Source of the DNA: Atriophallophorus winterbourni
Lineage: Eukaryota; Platyhelminthes; Trematoda; Plagiorchiida; Microphallidae
DNA length: 64,000 nucleotides
Assembly: GCA_013407085.1 (NCBI GenBank)
Contig: JACCGJ010000192.1
Span: 1-64,000 of the forward strand
Direction of reading: 5' to 3'
Under the pieces are notes generated by a model. It was not told the DNA's origin and did not search any database. It worked only from the letters and a program-made list of their open reading frames with translations. Positions 1-11,510 of this stretch are shown piece after piece. Each line of letters starts with the position of its first letter. The stretch's first letter is position 1. The position numbers and the translations under genes are program-made.

Positions 1-200
1 TGGCCGTATGCGGTTATTCGAATAACGTTCGACGCTTGCTTTTTTCAACGAAGAGTGGTTTCTGTGTTATGCGTTTCTGAGTAAAATGGCGCTCAGTTAG
101 GCTCTCTTGTCGATCATGAAACGCATGTGTGTTGAACCAGCAGTGACGTAGAATGAGTAGGTGGTGTTATTGTCAGACAGAGCGTCCGCTTCTACTGCTA

Positions 201-232
201 CAGAATGGCAGAATGGCAGAATGGCAGAATGG
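201..232. repeat. 8-bp tandem repeat, four units
   Basis: The octamer cagaatgg is repeated four times without error. It is a short simple repeat with no gene context. Confidence 0.9.
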
Positions 233-239
233 CCTCAAC

Positions 240-540
240 CTCTGTTTGAGTGCTGTGTATGTAAAGAAAAATAGCTGATCTGTGATTTCAAATAAAATAT
301 AACCTTGTTAAAATCTGCGCCGAAAGTACAAAGTTTGAGAATGTGTTGGCTGACTGCGCAGAATAACGTGTCAAGAGAGATTTCATAAAATTTATCTGCA
401 ACTTGAGCAAGCTTGTCTAGGTTACTGTTATGCACCATGCTAACGAAAATCTTGTGTAGAACGTTCGGCAAACACTGAAACGAGATCTGTCGTAGTATTC
501 GTTCGTCAAACATCTGTATACCATGTAACTGTAACAAATG
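240..540 (-). pseudogene. Ty3/gypsy-type gag fragment
   Basis: A 100-residue minus-strand frame reads LRQISFQCLPNVLHKIF followed by NLDKLAQVADKFYEIS. Its layout matches the C-terminal part of Mag-like Ty3/gypsy capsid proteins: a block of the type LxQLxLQRLPxxVQxIL, then SLDxLAxxADKIxE. No zinc knuckle, protease or LTR is attached, so this is an isolated fragment. The match is from memory of the family pattern. It is on the same strand as the protease-integrase relic at 2.1-3.1 kb but on its wrong side (downstream of it), so it is not part of that copy. Confidence 0.45.
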
Positions 541-1138
541 CCGGCAGTGTTGTGAAGGAGTTCGATATCATAGGTCGGACCTGGATAACTGTTTCCGCAG
601 GTTATGCTTATCGGTGGAATTGATTCAAGAAATATTCACAGATTTGAGCTAATAGTGGAGATATGTAGCGGGTCCATCGTAATTTTATTCAGCAACTTGT
701 CTGGTGATGATAGTTGGGAGCGTTCTGATAACGCATTTGTAGCGCGTGTGTTGCGTTCGAACGGGTCGAGCTCACCGATTTGTAGTGGATAATGAGGAAT
801 GTCTCCTAAGACTGCGTAAGTTTCAATTATATACACATGCAATTTTAACACCGAGACAACTACAGATGTACGAAGACCACGCGTGAACAACGAGTTTATG
901 GTTATTAATAAGTGAGCGGTATTTTGATGGACTGATTGACAAACGAAAATGATTTATAGTGAGAGATAACTAAAAAAAGAAATCGATAAACCATTATGAC
1001 GTTATCGGTTATAGAAGCGGAACTTTAATGTCTGAGTTAACAAAATAATATGATACAATTAATATGAATTTATTTAAGCTGATCAGCAGTGAACAATAGA
1101 CCAAGAGCGATTAGGCATTAATGAATTCCTATCCAGAC
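541..1138. other. no recognisable feature
   Basis: Only short overlapping frames of fewer than 90 codons occur on both strands, and none resembles a protein I know. I see no repeat structure. Confidence 0.5.
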
Positions 1139-1860
1139 TGGCACATTTAAGTAGCGTCATATGCCCAAAAATTTGAATAAAAACGTACAACATCTGTTCA
1201 GTTCGTCCAACCGATCTAAACTACTGGTTGTACTTCACATCAGATAGAGTGTAAGCTAACACCGATTCGATATGAATGGCATTGATTTACCAGAATGTTT
1301 GGACAGTTCGTTCTTTATGTTTTGCGACTACTCATCAGTTGTAAGTTCATCGAAATTTTCAAAAGGTTTAGAACTACGATGTACATTGGAAGCACTGGAC
1401 ACGAGTGTTGCTGTTATTTGAGTCCATCAACAGTGTATATCCTGTCTCGGGTCCGATTCGAACCGAGGGATCATCACCATTGTAGTCTTACGGCTACGGC
1501 CTGAGCTAACATCCATCGTTTGCCCGATAGCGTTTAAGCGTTCATGAATGATTCTGAAGACTGGCACATTTTAGAATCGTCTTGTGCTCGACTAGACGAC
1601 AAGGAATCAGCAACATCTGTTTCGTTCGTCCATGTCAGCAATTCTCATAAGATATAATGTAAGCTAACACGGATATAAATTAATAGACATTGTTCTTCCA
1701 GAGTATTTGTATATTTCGTTCATTATAATTTGCGACTAATCATTAGTACCAAGCCCTTCGAAATATACTAAAAGTTTATCACACCGGCCCACACTGGAAT
1801 CACTGGACTCGAGTGACGCTCCAATTTGAGCTCATAAGCAGTGCATATATTGTGTACTAT
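1139..1860. repeat. imperfect tandem duplication, about 300-bp unit
   Basis: Two diverged copies of a unit begin near 1,139 and 1,559. Both run from ctggcacattt through acatctgtt..gttcgtcca, gtaagctaacac and ttgcgact..cat to cactgga..cgagtg and end near cagtg.atat. Between the units (1,440-1,540) lies a segment whose minus strand contains a box-A-like tagctcaggc and a box-B-like ggttcgaatc, as in tRNA-derived SINE heads. A proper T-arm cannot be folded. No protein is encoded. Confidence 0.6.
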
Positions 1861-2109
1861 TTGAATAATCGAATTAGGTCCAACCTGTACTAAACCCTGA
1901 AGTGGAAATCAGGAAGAGCAACTGATTACGAAGTATTTTCAAATATCGATCATTTTTTATCCCGATTCGCACAATTAACAATCAAGTGCGTATAATGAAA
2001 TCTACATGAGTAACCTGTAATTTGTAGTCCAAATTACAATTATATCATCCGCCAAAGTTTTCGAATGTTCCTGGCTATTTATAATCCTGGTAGGGCATGT
2101 TTATCAATT

Positions 2110-3091
2110 TTTTTCAGATTATTAACACACTTCTCGGTTCAGCAATTCCAGAGGTATTTGTGAAAGTCGTGTTATGATCGTCAATGCAATCAGAATCAGA
2201 AGATGACTGACCTGTATCTCTGAAAGGTAATTTATCCACATCACGGCAATGCATTGATTTATCACCTAGATCTTTCATTGTTACCAGGATTTTACCGATA
2301 CTGCCAAGTACGAAACCGGAACTTATTGCCAAGATAAAATAAAACGTCGGCTCATCCTGGACTCGGAAAATTTGATCTCAAGGATCTTGATTTGGAAAAC
2401 ATAGCTGGAGTTAATCCGGTAGTTGCATGAGTATAATTCTGATATTGCAATAAGAAATTTTGAACAAATCAATCAAGTTCGTCAAATGTAGTTGCTGCAC
2501 AAGAAGAAATTGCTCGCTTTAAAGTACCCAGCAAATTTTCAGCTTATCCATTTGATTGTGGATGACTAGGTGCAGCAAATGAGTGTCGGCAATCCAAAGA
2601 ATGTTACCATTTTGTAAGAAATGCCGCAGAAGAATGACTGCCATTATCACTAACAACAGCAATAGGTACATTTTTTGCAGATGAATACTTTCCGAAGAGC
2701 GAGTACAGTGAAACTAGAATTTATATTTCGCGTCAAAAAAACATCAGGCCATTCTGAATAAGAATCAATCAAAATCGATTCATAGTACTTGTTTACAGAT
2801 GGTGCACAATAATTCACATGATTTAGCTGTCAAGCTTCATATGCAAATTGCCATGGCGCATATTTGGATGGTTGTCGAAAAACTGTATAATGATAATCTT
2901 CACAAAAAATAGCAGTTCTGCGAATGTCTGCATCTATTCCAGGCCACTGCCTTTTTGAGGCTAGAAGCTTGGACTTTCGCATGAAGTGCAAAATGCATTA
3001 GATCTCTCTGGGTAATAAGTGATACAACGCCTCCCGTATCTAGTATAAAATCTATCGATGTACAACTAGAAACATTTTGTTTCACCACCAA
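2110..3091 (-). pseudogene. Ty3/gypsy pol relic: protease joined to integrase
   Basis: Reading the minus strand from 3,091, the first frame contains SIDFILDTGGVVSLI, a retropepsin active-site region with DTGG where DTGA or DTGS is usual. After a frame change near 2,960 the sequence becomes the start of an integrase: a WPGID block, then APWQFA..HVNYCAPS and ILIDSYSEWPDVFLT, then VVSDNGSHSSAAFL and APSHPQSNG.AENL..LKRAISS. These are the RNase-H-like integrase core blocks, including the second Asp (DNG) and the downstream Glu (AENL). A tail resembling the C-terminal GKI..V..LGDK..HCRDVDKL block ends the element. Reverse transcriptase and RNase H, which normally lie between protease and integrase, are absent. 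Many stops and frameshifts make it dead. No LTRs are identified. Confidence 0.75.
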
Positions 3092-3589
3092 AGTAATCGA
3101 TAGTCATTGTCGATATCGCCCAATGGTCAAACATGATGAACATATAGATAGATGTTTTTAGCTGTCAATGTGAAAGCCATTATTAATTAAAACTATAGTT
3201 AACAAATGTAAGTGCTAATCATTTGAGTTATTTAACTATAATCTCTCAATCAACCAAAGGTGGTTAGCAAACGCTTATCTTTGGTCAGCAATACCATATT
3301 TTATGGAATTTTTCCAAACAATACTACATTTCATTTTGAGTTATATTATATTGTTTTGGTAAGTATGAAAATAACTGTACCTATTCTATATTGAAATGTG
3401 TCGCATATTACAAAATTTAGATATCTCTCCTCATCGACTTTACGTAAATGAAGCGATGGAATTAATAAAACGATTTATCGAAAACAAATCTTTTTCTTCA
3501 AATAAACAAAGAAAAATTCGAACTGCCCGTCCAACACCCTTCCCAAACACTCGAATTTCACATTCGCTCGGAACGTTAATTACATTTTC

Positions 3590-4270
3590 AGTAATTTATA
3601 TCGAAGATAATAAAAATGACAAATTTGATATCAATAAGATGACACGCATGATCACACGGTTCGAATAAATTCACAATGTGAATAACAGTTTCAGTTTTCA
3701 TAGTTCTATCTGCAAAGTAACAAATTTGTTTATTACAAATATGCCAGTACCTATGATTAAATAGCAGAGCCGGGTTCAGTTAAATCGTCAGGATAATGGT
3801 TGTGTGTGGGTGTTATGGAAATGCATTGAATGAAGATCTAAATTGGTGATCATCGCTTGAACCATATCTTCGTGTGGTTAGGAACATGAATTGAACATCT
3901 TGGTACCACTAAACGCATCAAAGAGTGGCATACAAATTCATATCATATTTACATCTTATGTTCACTCATTCTTTGAACCAACCGATGTGTACAAACTGCT
4001 GGAAATACAGAACCTATGCGAAAACAATTATTGAAAGTTAGGATATACGAGCAATATAATTTTGCTTATTCACATGATGAGTAGAAAGTTTCGCCAGAAA
4101 CTTGTTTTGACAAAATACGGTGAAGAGTGAGTCAACTTAACACAGTTTCTACTTGACCCAATTTATCATGTTTGGGCTGTTTTTGAACTCAGCTAACTAA
4201 CTTGATAAAAACAAGTTACAAATCCTGAATCATGCTTAAGTTTGTGAGTCAAATAACGCTTGCTGAATTG
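3590..4270 (-). repeat. Penelope-associated repeat, copy 1 (inverted)
   Basis: In reverse complement this stretch matches about 8,880-9,560. Shared features include ggtgatcatcgcttgaacc-like and gagtcaacttaacacagtttct-like tracts and the gaatgaacca region. It is one of four copies of a sequence that also flanks the Penelope-like coding region. It shares more with the copy ending at 9,612 than with the copies at 5.6 or 9.6 kb. Short plus-strand frames here, such as one starting at 3,396, have no known relatives. Confidence 0.7.
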
Positions 4271-4579
4271 ACATCAATTTTATTTGTGACCGATTTAACT
4301 GTTTTTCAGTTGCAGATGAACAATAATTCTTATCGTAATATCAATAATCTGATCCAGCGTCTGTATATAATTTTTGTGTGAATTACTGTACGCTTTAGTA
4401 TACTAGGCAACCAGTAGGTAGAAGTTAGAGTATGGTGAATCTGCAAACAGAAACGGAAGTCAAATTTAAACAAAGTATTCAGATTTATCGCAACTTCCAG
4501 TTAATAAAAACTACTTAATTCCCACAATGGAACATGCATCACAAGCATGAACTCCGTGGATGAAAAAAGATATATATTT

Positions 4580-5115
4580 TTGCTTGACAAGGTATACCAT
4601 CGTGCAACCAAACTCGTGCAAGGTTTTTGAGACCTTACATACGAGAAAACGTTGAAAAAGCTAAAGCTCCCCTTTTCCTTCAAAGCAGACCTCTAAGTGA
4701 CGTTGATATTACAAACAAACTATTAAATACTCCAGATCATCCACTCAAACATTTGTTTAAATTCCATGAGTCAGGAATTACACGTAGCCACTCAGCGGCA
4801 CTACAAATTGCCCATTTCCGTACTAACTGTCGCCGATATTTCTATTCGGTACGTGTCAGTTAGCTGTGGAATGCCCTTCCCGAAGCAATTATCACCTCTC
4901 CCTTTATCAAAACATTCACTCGAAACTTGGACACTTTTTTGTTACATAACGATTTGAGGATGCCTGTGTATTTACTCAGGGTAAGCATATTACTTGACTC
5001 AAGTGACACCGTATAATTATATTTTCATACCTCTTATTGAACGAATATTTACTATGATATGGTAATTGTGGAGCTCTGTGCTTTTTTGAGACCATGAATT
5101 CTTGAATCTCGAAAT
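4580..5115 (+). pseudogene. CR1-like LINE, 3' end of RT ORF plus tail
   Basis: The conceptual translation has YHRATKLVQGF, then DLTYEKTLKKLKLPLFLQSR, then LLNTPDHPLKHLF and FRTNCRRYFYSVRV, ending with an LWNALPEAI block. This is the C-terminal region of CR1-clade ORF2 beyond the RT palm. At least three stops or frameshifts break it. The roughly 190-bp 3' tail is repeated at 58,315-58,505 and ends in ttgaatc-type short repeats, as expected of CR1 3' termini. The 5' end is truncated. It is related to, but distinct from, the larger CR1-B copy at 41-46 kb. Confidence 0.8.
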
Positions 5116-5573
5116 CTTGAAACCGCCTTAAATCGTAAATTGACAAGAATATTGAAAATATTAGTTTATATATTAATGTTTCATGTCGATCGCATTAAAT
5201 AGCATTAATTCCAAGTTTGTTTCTATTCATTTCATTTAATCTTGTTCGACTTTGTACCTAAACTGAGTTTGATAATCAGGTTAAATAAAATTTGACATGC
5301 AGGAAAATTTATAAATTAGTAATTTTCATAGAATTCGGCAAAAAACCGTAGGATCTTAAGGTGTTACGTTCGATGAATTTCGTTTAATTGCGTTCAAGTT
5401 TTGAGTTGACATGGTAAATATATCCAACAAAACATTAAAGATGATGAGATGACACAATCGAAGAGAATTTTGACTGTTTATCATTTCACAGAAATTTGCA
5501 GTTCATGCAAATGAATGGGAATTAACGTTGTATCAGTATTGCGCTGTAAATCATCGAGTGATAACTGCTATAC
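5116..5573. other. no recognisable feature
   Basis: AT-rich sequence after the LINE tail. No frame resembles a known protein and no repeat was matched. Confidence 0.5.
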
Positions 5574-6590
5574 TTATTCCGGCAATATTAGCAAGTTCTG
5601 TTTAATATATCTGTTTTCGGTGACGGTAAAAACCTTTTCAGTGCGGAAAATCGAAGATAAGAAACAATAAAAGTGATATCAATTAGGTTTTATTTGAATG
5701 CTACTTTTACATATGAGTCGTACAACGAACCAAATTGTTCAAACACAGAATCACGAAGTGATTCTTTGTCAAGCACACCAGGCGCTTATGAATGAACAAA
5801 GTAATGTGTTCACCTCCTAAGTTCAAGGCTGTATGATTTCAATCATTCTGTCCACCAACTGATGATTACAAATAGCTCGAAATACATAACGTATGCGAAG
5901 AAAATTAATGAGAATTAGGATCTTCCAGCAATAATATTCCGTTTATTTACATGATGACTAGAAAGTTTTGCCACAAACTTGTTTTGAAAAAATACAGTGA
6001 AGAGTGAGTCAACTTAACACAGTTACTGCTTGATCCATTTTATCACGTTTAGGCTGTGTTTGAAATCAGCAAACTAACTTGATAAAAACAAATTACAAAT
6101 CCTTGATAACGAATAAATTTATGAGTCGAATAAAGCTTGAAAGATAAGTTTAATTTCGGCAATCGATTGTAATATGCTTGAGGCTCTTCGTGTATTCATA
6201 ATACAAAGTCATTCGAGTGCAATCGGTTAGAGCAGTTTCTTGGTAACGTTTCAGATGTGACACTGAAGATTCGTCAGACCAAGGTGATAGTGAGGACAGT
6301 TAACATGATTAAGTAGTAGTCAACTCCCCACCACTGATTTGACCTTACCGCTAAACAGCCATTACACCTACAGTGTTTCACGTTCGTAGGAATGACCAGG
6401 ATCAGTGGTCGATTGTACTCTTGTGTGTATCTGATACAAGGGACCGGTCAAGGCAGTGGACACAGCGGCTGCACATGCGTAAATGTACATACTAACGGGC
6501 TCGGTTTAAGATATTTTGAAGAAAAATCATAACTAATTAACCCATAGTTTAGGTGGGAAATAAAAAAACTATATAATTTCGCATCAGTGT
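5574..6590 (-). repeat. Penelope-associated long repeat, left inverted arm
   Basis: The reverse complement of this roughly 1-kb stretch matches two places on the plus strand. Its inner part (6,345-6,590) matches 8,410-8,690, and its outer part (5,574-6,345) matches 9,635-10,404 closely and 8,690-9,612 less closely. The inner boundary abuts the Penelope-like coding remnant. Inverted and tandem terminal repeats of this kind are known for Penelope-like elements, so I interpret it as the terminal repeat of that element. Confidence 0.8.
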
Positions 6591-8060
6591 GTTTTCCCCC
6601 ATCCACAAATTGACCAGAAAGTCGCATGTAGGCTTTCGCTATACGGTTCAAAACAGCGTCTCAATAGTTCCACGTTGTCTAGATCGACGCTTTGTCCAGT
6701 ATTTAAAACGTGCTTCGCGAAGGTGAAATGACGAATAAACGATTGACATTCCCTCGTATCCCGATGCTGACTCAGGACACGTTTTCGGTGTTTTTTTGAT
6801 TCTAGTGTGAATTTCCCTGGATGCAGACACACGAACAGTCATTACATTTGATACTGTCGATGCTGTTCGTAGCGCTAAATAAAAGTGTCTTATCGTTGAG
6901 GTGCATCACAACCGAACAGATAGTTTTCCTTTTCTTATAAATTACGCGTTTGGCAGCCTGGCTCAAGATTTTAGTATCGCTTTAGATGTGCATTCCACAT
7001 ACTGTTCACATACAGTATCTTAGCATTTTTTATCCGAATTTTCTAACATGTAATTTACCTTCATCAATTGGTGTTTAACAAAACGTAATGATAACCGTGT
7101 TCTATAAGTATTGACTCGATTTAAGATGCGACTGTTTTCGTTCCCTTTCGTCGAGGTATCGGTGTTCTATCTTATGAAAAAAGAAACAAGATGTGGATAT
7201 GAAGACCTAACTTCGATGCGCGGAAGTGTATCGCAGTATCGATAATTTTCCGATAGACATAAGATTTTACTTTTCCTTCTACATTTTGTGCTAAACAGTC
7301 CAAACATGGAAGAGTAACTGTGCAAAATTCCACTTCCTTCCTGACCGCAATACGTGTGTCTATTTCATTTGAATATTTGACAAAGGCCTCTAGTTGATCT
7401 CGCTTGATGATAACAAATGTGTCATCAACTAAGCGCCACAATAAGTTTGGCTTGAGTACTTCATATTTAAAGGCTTTGTTCTCAAAATGCTTTGTATATA
7501 TGTTCGCAAGAACTGGAGATATCGGTGAACCCATTGCCAACCCTTCTTTTTGTCTATATAACTGCTCATTAAATACGAAGTGGTTCATGATTAGTTAGAC
7601 CGATACACCGTTGATAATTTGCTGGACGCTGAAGTTTGTGCGATCTGACAAACTGGCATCAGATTACAAGGCCCGTCTAGATTGTTGTAACACACTTGTT
7701 TTTTAGGACGTTGGTGAACAAACCGCTCACATCAAAGCTAACCGTTATTTAATCGTCATCAATTATTACCGACTTTAGGCGTGCTGCAAAGTCATATGCG
7801 TTCTTGATGAACGAAGCTTTATTGCCGACTAAATGTTTCAAAAAATAAACAAAATGTCTAGCTAACTCGTGAATACCGTGAAGCGAGCCAAAGGCTCATA
7901 AAACACGGTTATATAAAAAGTATTGTAAAACGCCAATTAATGAAGGTAAAACACTCGTCGGAAAAATCGGAGGAAAATTGGCGAGATTCATTTTGTATAC
8001 CGAATGTAAAATGCCAATCTTAGGTGATACGTAGAATCTTGAACCAGACAGTCATACGCA
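6591..8060 (-). pseudogene. Penelope-like element, RT and decayed GIY-YIG region
   Basis: On the minus strand the frame from 7,588 reads EGLAMGSPISPVLANIYTKH, then LLWRLVDDTFVII, the classic Penelope RT blocks. The catalytic box is LVDD where YVDD or WVDD is more usual. Upstream, around 7,720, another frame reads SFDVSGLFTNV, the RT motif-A region. Downstream, near 6,860, IKCNDC is a remnant of the Cys-containing start of the GIY-YIG endonuclease. A later frame (6,584-6,832) reads HFTFAKHVLNTGQSVDLDNV, like the linker after GIY-YIG. Several frameshifts and stops separate these blocks, so the copy is dead. The 350 bp beyond it (8,061-8,409) may be N-terminal coding sequence but shows no motif I recognise. 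Confidence 0.85.
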
Positions 8061-8409
8061 TAACTTATAGGAAAGGGAATACTACCCGTTCGGTTCTAAT
8101 TCACTTTAACGTTGAGACACTTTGATCTGGCGTAACGTATCTAATCTAAGGTATCAACTGTAAGGACTGATTGGCAGATTACATAGGGAAGACCTTCGGG
8201 AATTTTATTGATAGAATCGAAGAACACTAGAAACCCCTGGATGCAAGGGAATATCAATCCTTTATTCGTGTTAGCTACAGGCCAGAGCGTCGTTCTAGTC
8301 AATGTGGAAATAATGAGACGTGGTATTAAAACGTGTTACAAACGCCTAAATGCGACTGGCGACCAATAAGGTGGATGGGAAAGAAATCTGTTATATTGTG
8401 GAGATTTCA

Positions 8410-9612
8410 AAAGTGATGCGAAATCATATAGTTTTTGTTCCCCAACTATAACTACTGGTTAATTATATTATGATTTTTCTTCAAAATAGCCTAAATCTAG
8501 CCCCGTTAGTTGACTACACTTACGCATGTGGACCGCTGTGTCAACTGACCTTAACCGTGTTCACTTGTATCAGATTGATGTGGATACACACTAGTAGGAA
8601 ACTCGACCTCTGATCCTGGTCATTCCAACGAGACGTGACACACTGTAGGCTTATTAGAGGCTGTTTAGCGGTTCTGTTTAATCAGTAGTACGTGTCAACT
8701 ATTACTTAAACATGTTTCCTGTCCTGACCATCACCGTTGGTATGACGAAGCTTCAGTGTCACAAGTAAAACGTTACCCAGAAACTGCTCTAACTGATTGC
8801 ACTCAAATTTCTTTGCATTATGAATACACAAATAGTCCCAAACATATTACAATCGATTGCCAGAATTAAACGTAATTTCTTAAGCTTTATCTGACTCACA
8901 AATTTTAGCATGAACCTGGATTTGTAACTTGTTTTTGTCAAGTTAGTTTGCTGAGTTCAAACACAGCCTGAACGTGATAAATTGGGTCAAGTAGAAACTG
9001 TGTCAAGTTGACTCACTCTCCATGTATTTTGTCAAAACAAGTTTCTGGCTAAACGTTCTACTCATCATGTAAATAAACGTAATATTATTGCTCGAAGATC
9101 CTAATTTGCATTAATTTTCTTCGCATACGTTTCGTATTTCGTGTTGTTAGTACTCATTAGTTGGTCCAATGAATGATTAAAATCAGCCTGCCAGGTAAAC
9201 ATGATATAAAATGTGTATGCCACTCGTCGATGCGACCAAGCTGCTCAACACATGTTCTCAACCACATGAACATGTGGTTTAAGCGATGGTCACCCATTAA
9301 GATCTTTATTTGATTCATTTCTTTTAAACAGCCACACAAAACAATATCCTGGGGATTGCACTCAACAGGCTCTGCTATTTAATCAAATGTACTGGCATAA
9401 TAGTAATAAATAAAATTGTTACATTGCAGATAAAACTATGGGAACTCAAACTGCCATTTACAATGTGAATTTATCTGAATCGTGTGGCCATGCGTGTCAA
9501 CTTATTGATATCAAATTTACCATTTTTATTGTTTTCGATTTAACTTACTAAAAAGGTAACTACCGTTCCAGCGAACAGTATTATAATACCGAACTTGTAA
9601 ATATTCCCGGAA
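8410..9612 (+). repeat. Penelope-associated long repeat, right arm
   Basis: This is the plus-orientation counterpart of the left inverted arm. Its first 280 bp pair with 6,345-6,590. The remainder, up to the ccggaataagc end, is repeated directly at 9,635-10,404 and inverted at 3,590-4,270. It carries an extra block of about 150 bp (9,350-9,500) that the immediate neighbour lacks but the 3.6-kb copy has. A minus-strand frame of 60 codons at 9,157-9,339 is shared with the inverted copy and is unlikely to be a gene. Confidence 0.8.
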
Positions 9613-9634
9613 TAAGCACCGCATTTTACTCTCT

Positions 9635-10404
9635 CAGTTGTGGGGGATTGACTACTACTTAATCACGTTCCTTGTTCAGACTATCACCCTTGGTCTGGCG
9701 AAGCTTCAGTGTCACAACTGTAAAGTTACCAAAAAATTGCTCTAACCGATTGCACTCAAATTTCTTTGCATTATGAATACACGAATAGTCCCAAACATAT
9801 TAAAATCGATTGCCAAAATCAAACTTAATTTTTCAAGCTTTATTCGACTCATAAATTTATTCGTTATCAAGGATTTGTAATTTGTTTTTATCAAGTTAGT
9901 TTGCTGATTTCAAACACAGCCTAAACGTGATAAAATGGGTCAAGCAGTAACTGTGTTAAGTTGACTCACTCTTCACTGTATTTTTTCAAAACAAGTTTGT
10001 GGCAAAACTTTCTAGTCATCATGTAAATAAACGGAATATTATTGCTGGAAGATCCTAATTCTCATTAATTTTCTTCGCATACGTTATGTATTTCGAGCTA
10101 TTTGTAATCATCAGTTGGTGGACAGAATGATTGAAATCATACAGCCTTGAACTTAGGAGGTGAACACATTACTTTGTTCATTCATAAGCGCCTGGTGTGC
10201 TTGACAAAGAATCACTTCGTGATTCTGTGTTTGAACACTTTGATTCGTTGTACAAACCATATGTATTAGTGCATTCAAATAAAACTTTATTGATATCAAA
10301 TTTGTTTTATTATATTCGATTTTCCGCACTGAAAAGGTTTTTACCGTTACAGTGAACATTGATATAAAACAGAACTTGCAAATATAGCCGGAATAAGTAT
10401 GGAA
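9635..10404 (+). repeat. Penelope-associated repeat, fourth copy
   Basis: A direct repeat of the adjacent arm, starting at attgactactacttaatcac and ending near ccggaataagta. It is closest to the reverse complement of 5,574-6,345, with which it shares the block around ggtgaacacattactttgtt and the caagcacaccaggcg segment. The minus-strand frames of 112 and 62 codons inside it are explained by the repeat. Confidence 0.8.
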
Positions 10405-10419
10405 TTCTTTACTCTCATA

Positions 10420-11510
10420 GCAATAGATGTTGGGGATACCATCCATGTATGGTACCTCGATATGTGGAAAGCAATTGACCGCATTAACCACAGTATTCTT
10501 TTGCAGAAGGTGGAACGTTGTGGTATCACTGGCAAGCTATAAGCCAGGTTAGAAAATTACCTGACAGATTGGCTTGTTCAAGTCCCTGTGGACGGTGCTC
10601 TATCGACGTCGCCAGCCGTGACAAGTAGAGTTCCTCAGGGATCCGTCCTCGGATAATTCTTTTCGTGTTTTATGCCAATGACATAGCGGCTCTCATCACA
10701 TTTAAGATCGTACTGCTCGCAGACGATATAAAAGTGTGGTCGAGGATAAATAAGTCGGAAGAATGCGAATTTTTCCAGAAGGATTTCCACAAGCTCCAGG
10801 TTTAGTCAATAAAAAATCGCATATTTTTCAATTTCCAAAAGTGTCAAATGTTAAACATCGGCAAATATGTGGAGTTGTTGTATTTTCTTGGAACACAGCC
10901 TCTCGTCAAGCATGGTACAAAAGGACTTGAGTGTGTTAACGAACAACACCCTAGAGATGTTGAGCCACTGCAACTACGTCTATCGCAAAACATCACAGAA
11001 ATTGTCACTCCTTAGGTGAATTTTGGTAGGTTCTTAAAACAGACAATTCCCTGCGTTATAAATACGTACATCAGACACACTATAAAATATGCAGTTCAAG
11101 CGTGGTCGTCATGGCTTGAAAAAGATGTTGCGACTTTGCAATGAATATATCATCGAGCTACCAAACTTGTCGCCGGACTCAGTCGAAAACTCTACAACGA
11201 GCGAATGAAACGCTAAATTTATTTGATTATCCACGTCGTTGTCTTGGAGGGGATTTGATTTTGGTTTACAATATTTTGAATACCGAAAATCACCCTCTAC
11301 AATGCTTAATGAATCTACGGAGCTCGCATAATACAAGAGCTCACACATTTACTCTAACTGTCCCTCAATCGAGACTCAACTGCAGACGACATTCTTTGGC
11401 CGTGCTGGGTTGTTTTACTTGGAACAATCTGCCAGATAATGTTGTAAACTCACAAAATCAGCAAACACTCATTAGAAGCCTTGACTCTTTTGAACCCTAA
11501 ACCCGTGCAT
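10420..11510 (+). pseudogene. CR1-like LINE, RT to 3' end
   Basis: Translation in shifting frames gives YLDMWKAIDRINHSILLQKV (motif A, with the second Asp position kept), then RVPQGSVLG, then a degraded thumb. It continues as YPRRCLGGDLILVYNIL, SRLNCRRHSLAVLGCFTWNN and LPDNVVNS. This order of palm, connection and C-terminal blocks is typical of CR1-clade ORF2. The longest surviving frame (11,141-11,500) is only the C-terminal piece. Endonuclease and 5' sequence are missing. A run of aattaaattaaatt follows the 3' end. Confidence 0.8.

Noticed and set aside
1430..1520. tRNA gene on the minus strand
   Set aside because: Box-A and box-B-like strings are present, but the T-arm does not pair and no acceptor stem can be formed. 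At best it is a SINE head.
6345..6420. Hammerhead ribozyme in the Penelope-associated repeat
   Set aside because: The minus strand has gaaacactgtaggtgta, like the 3' half of a hammerhead, and such ribozymes are known in Penelope repeats. However, the CUGAUGA core and stem II cannot be found upstream of it.
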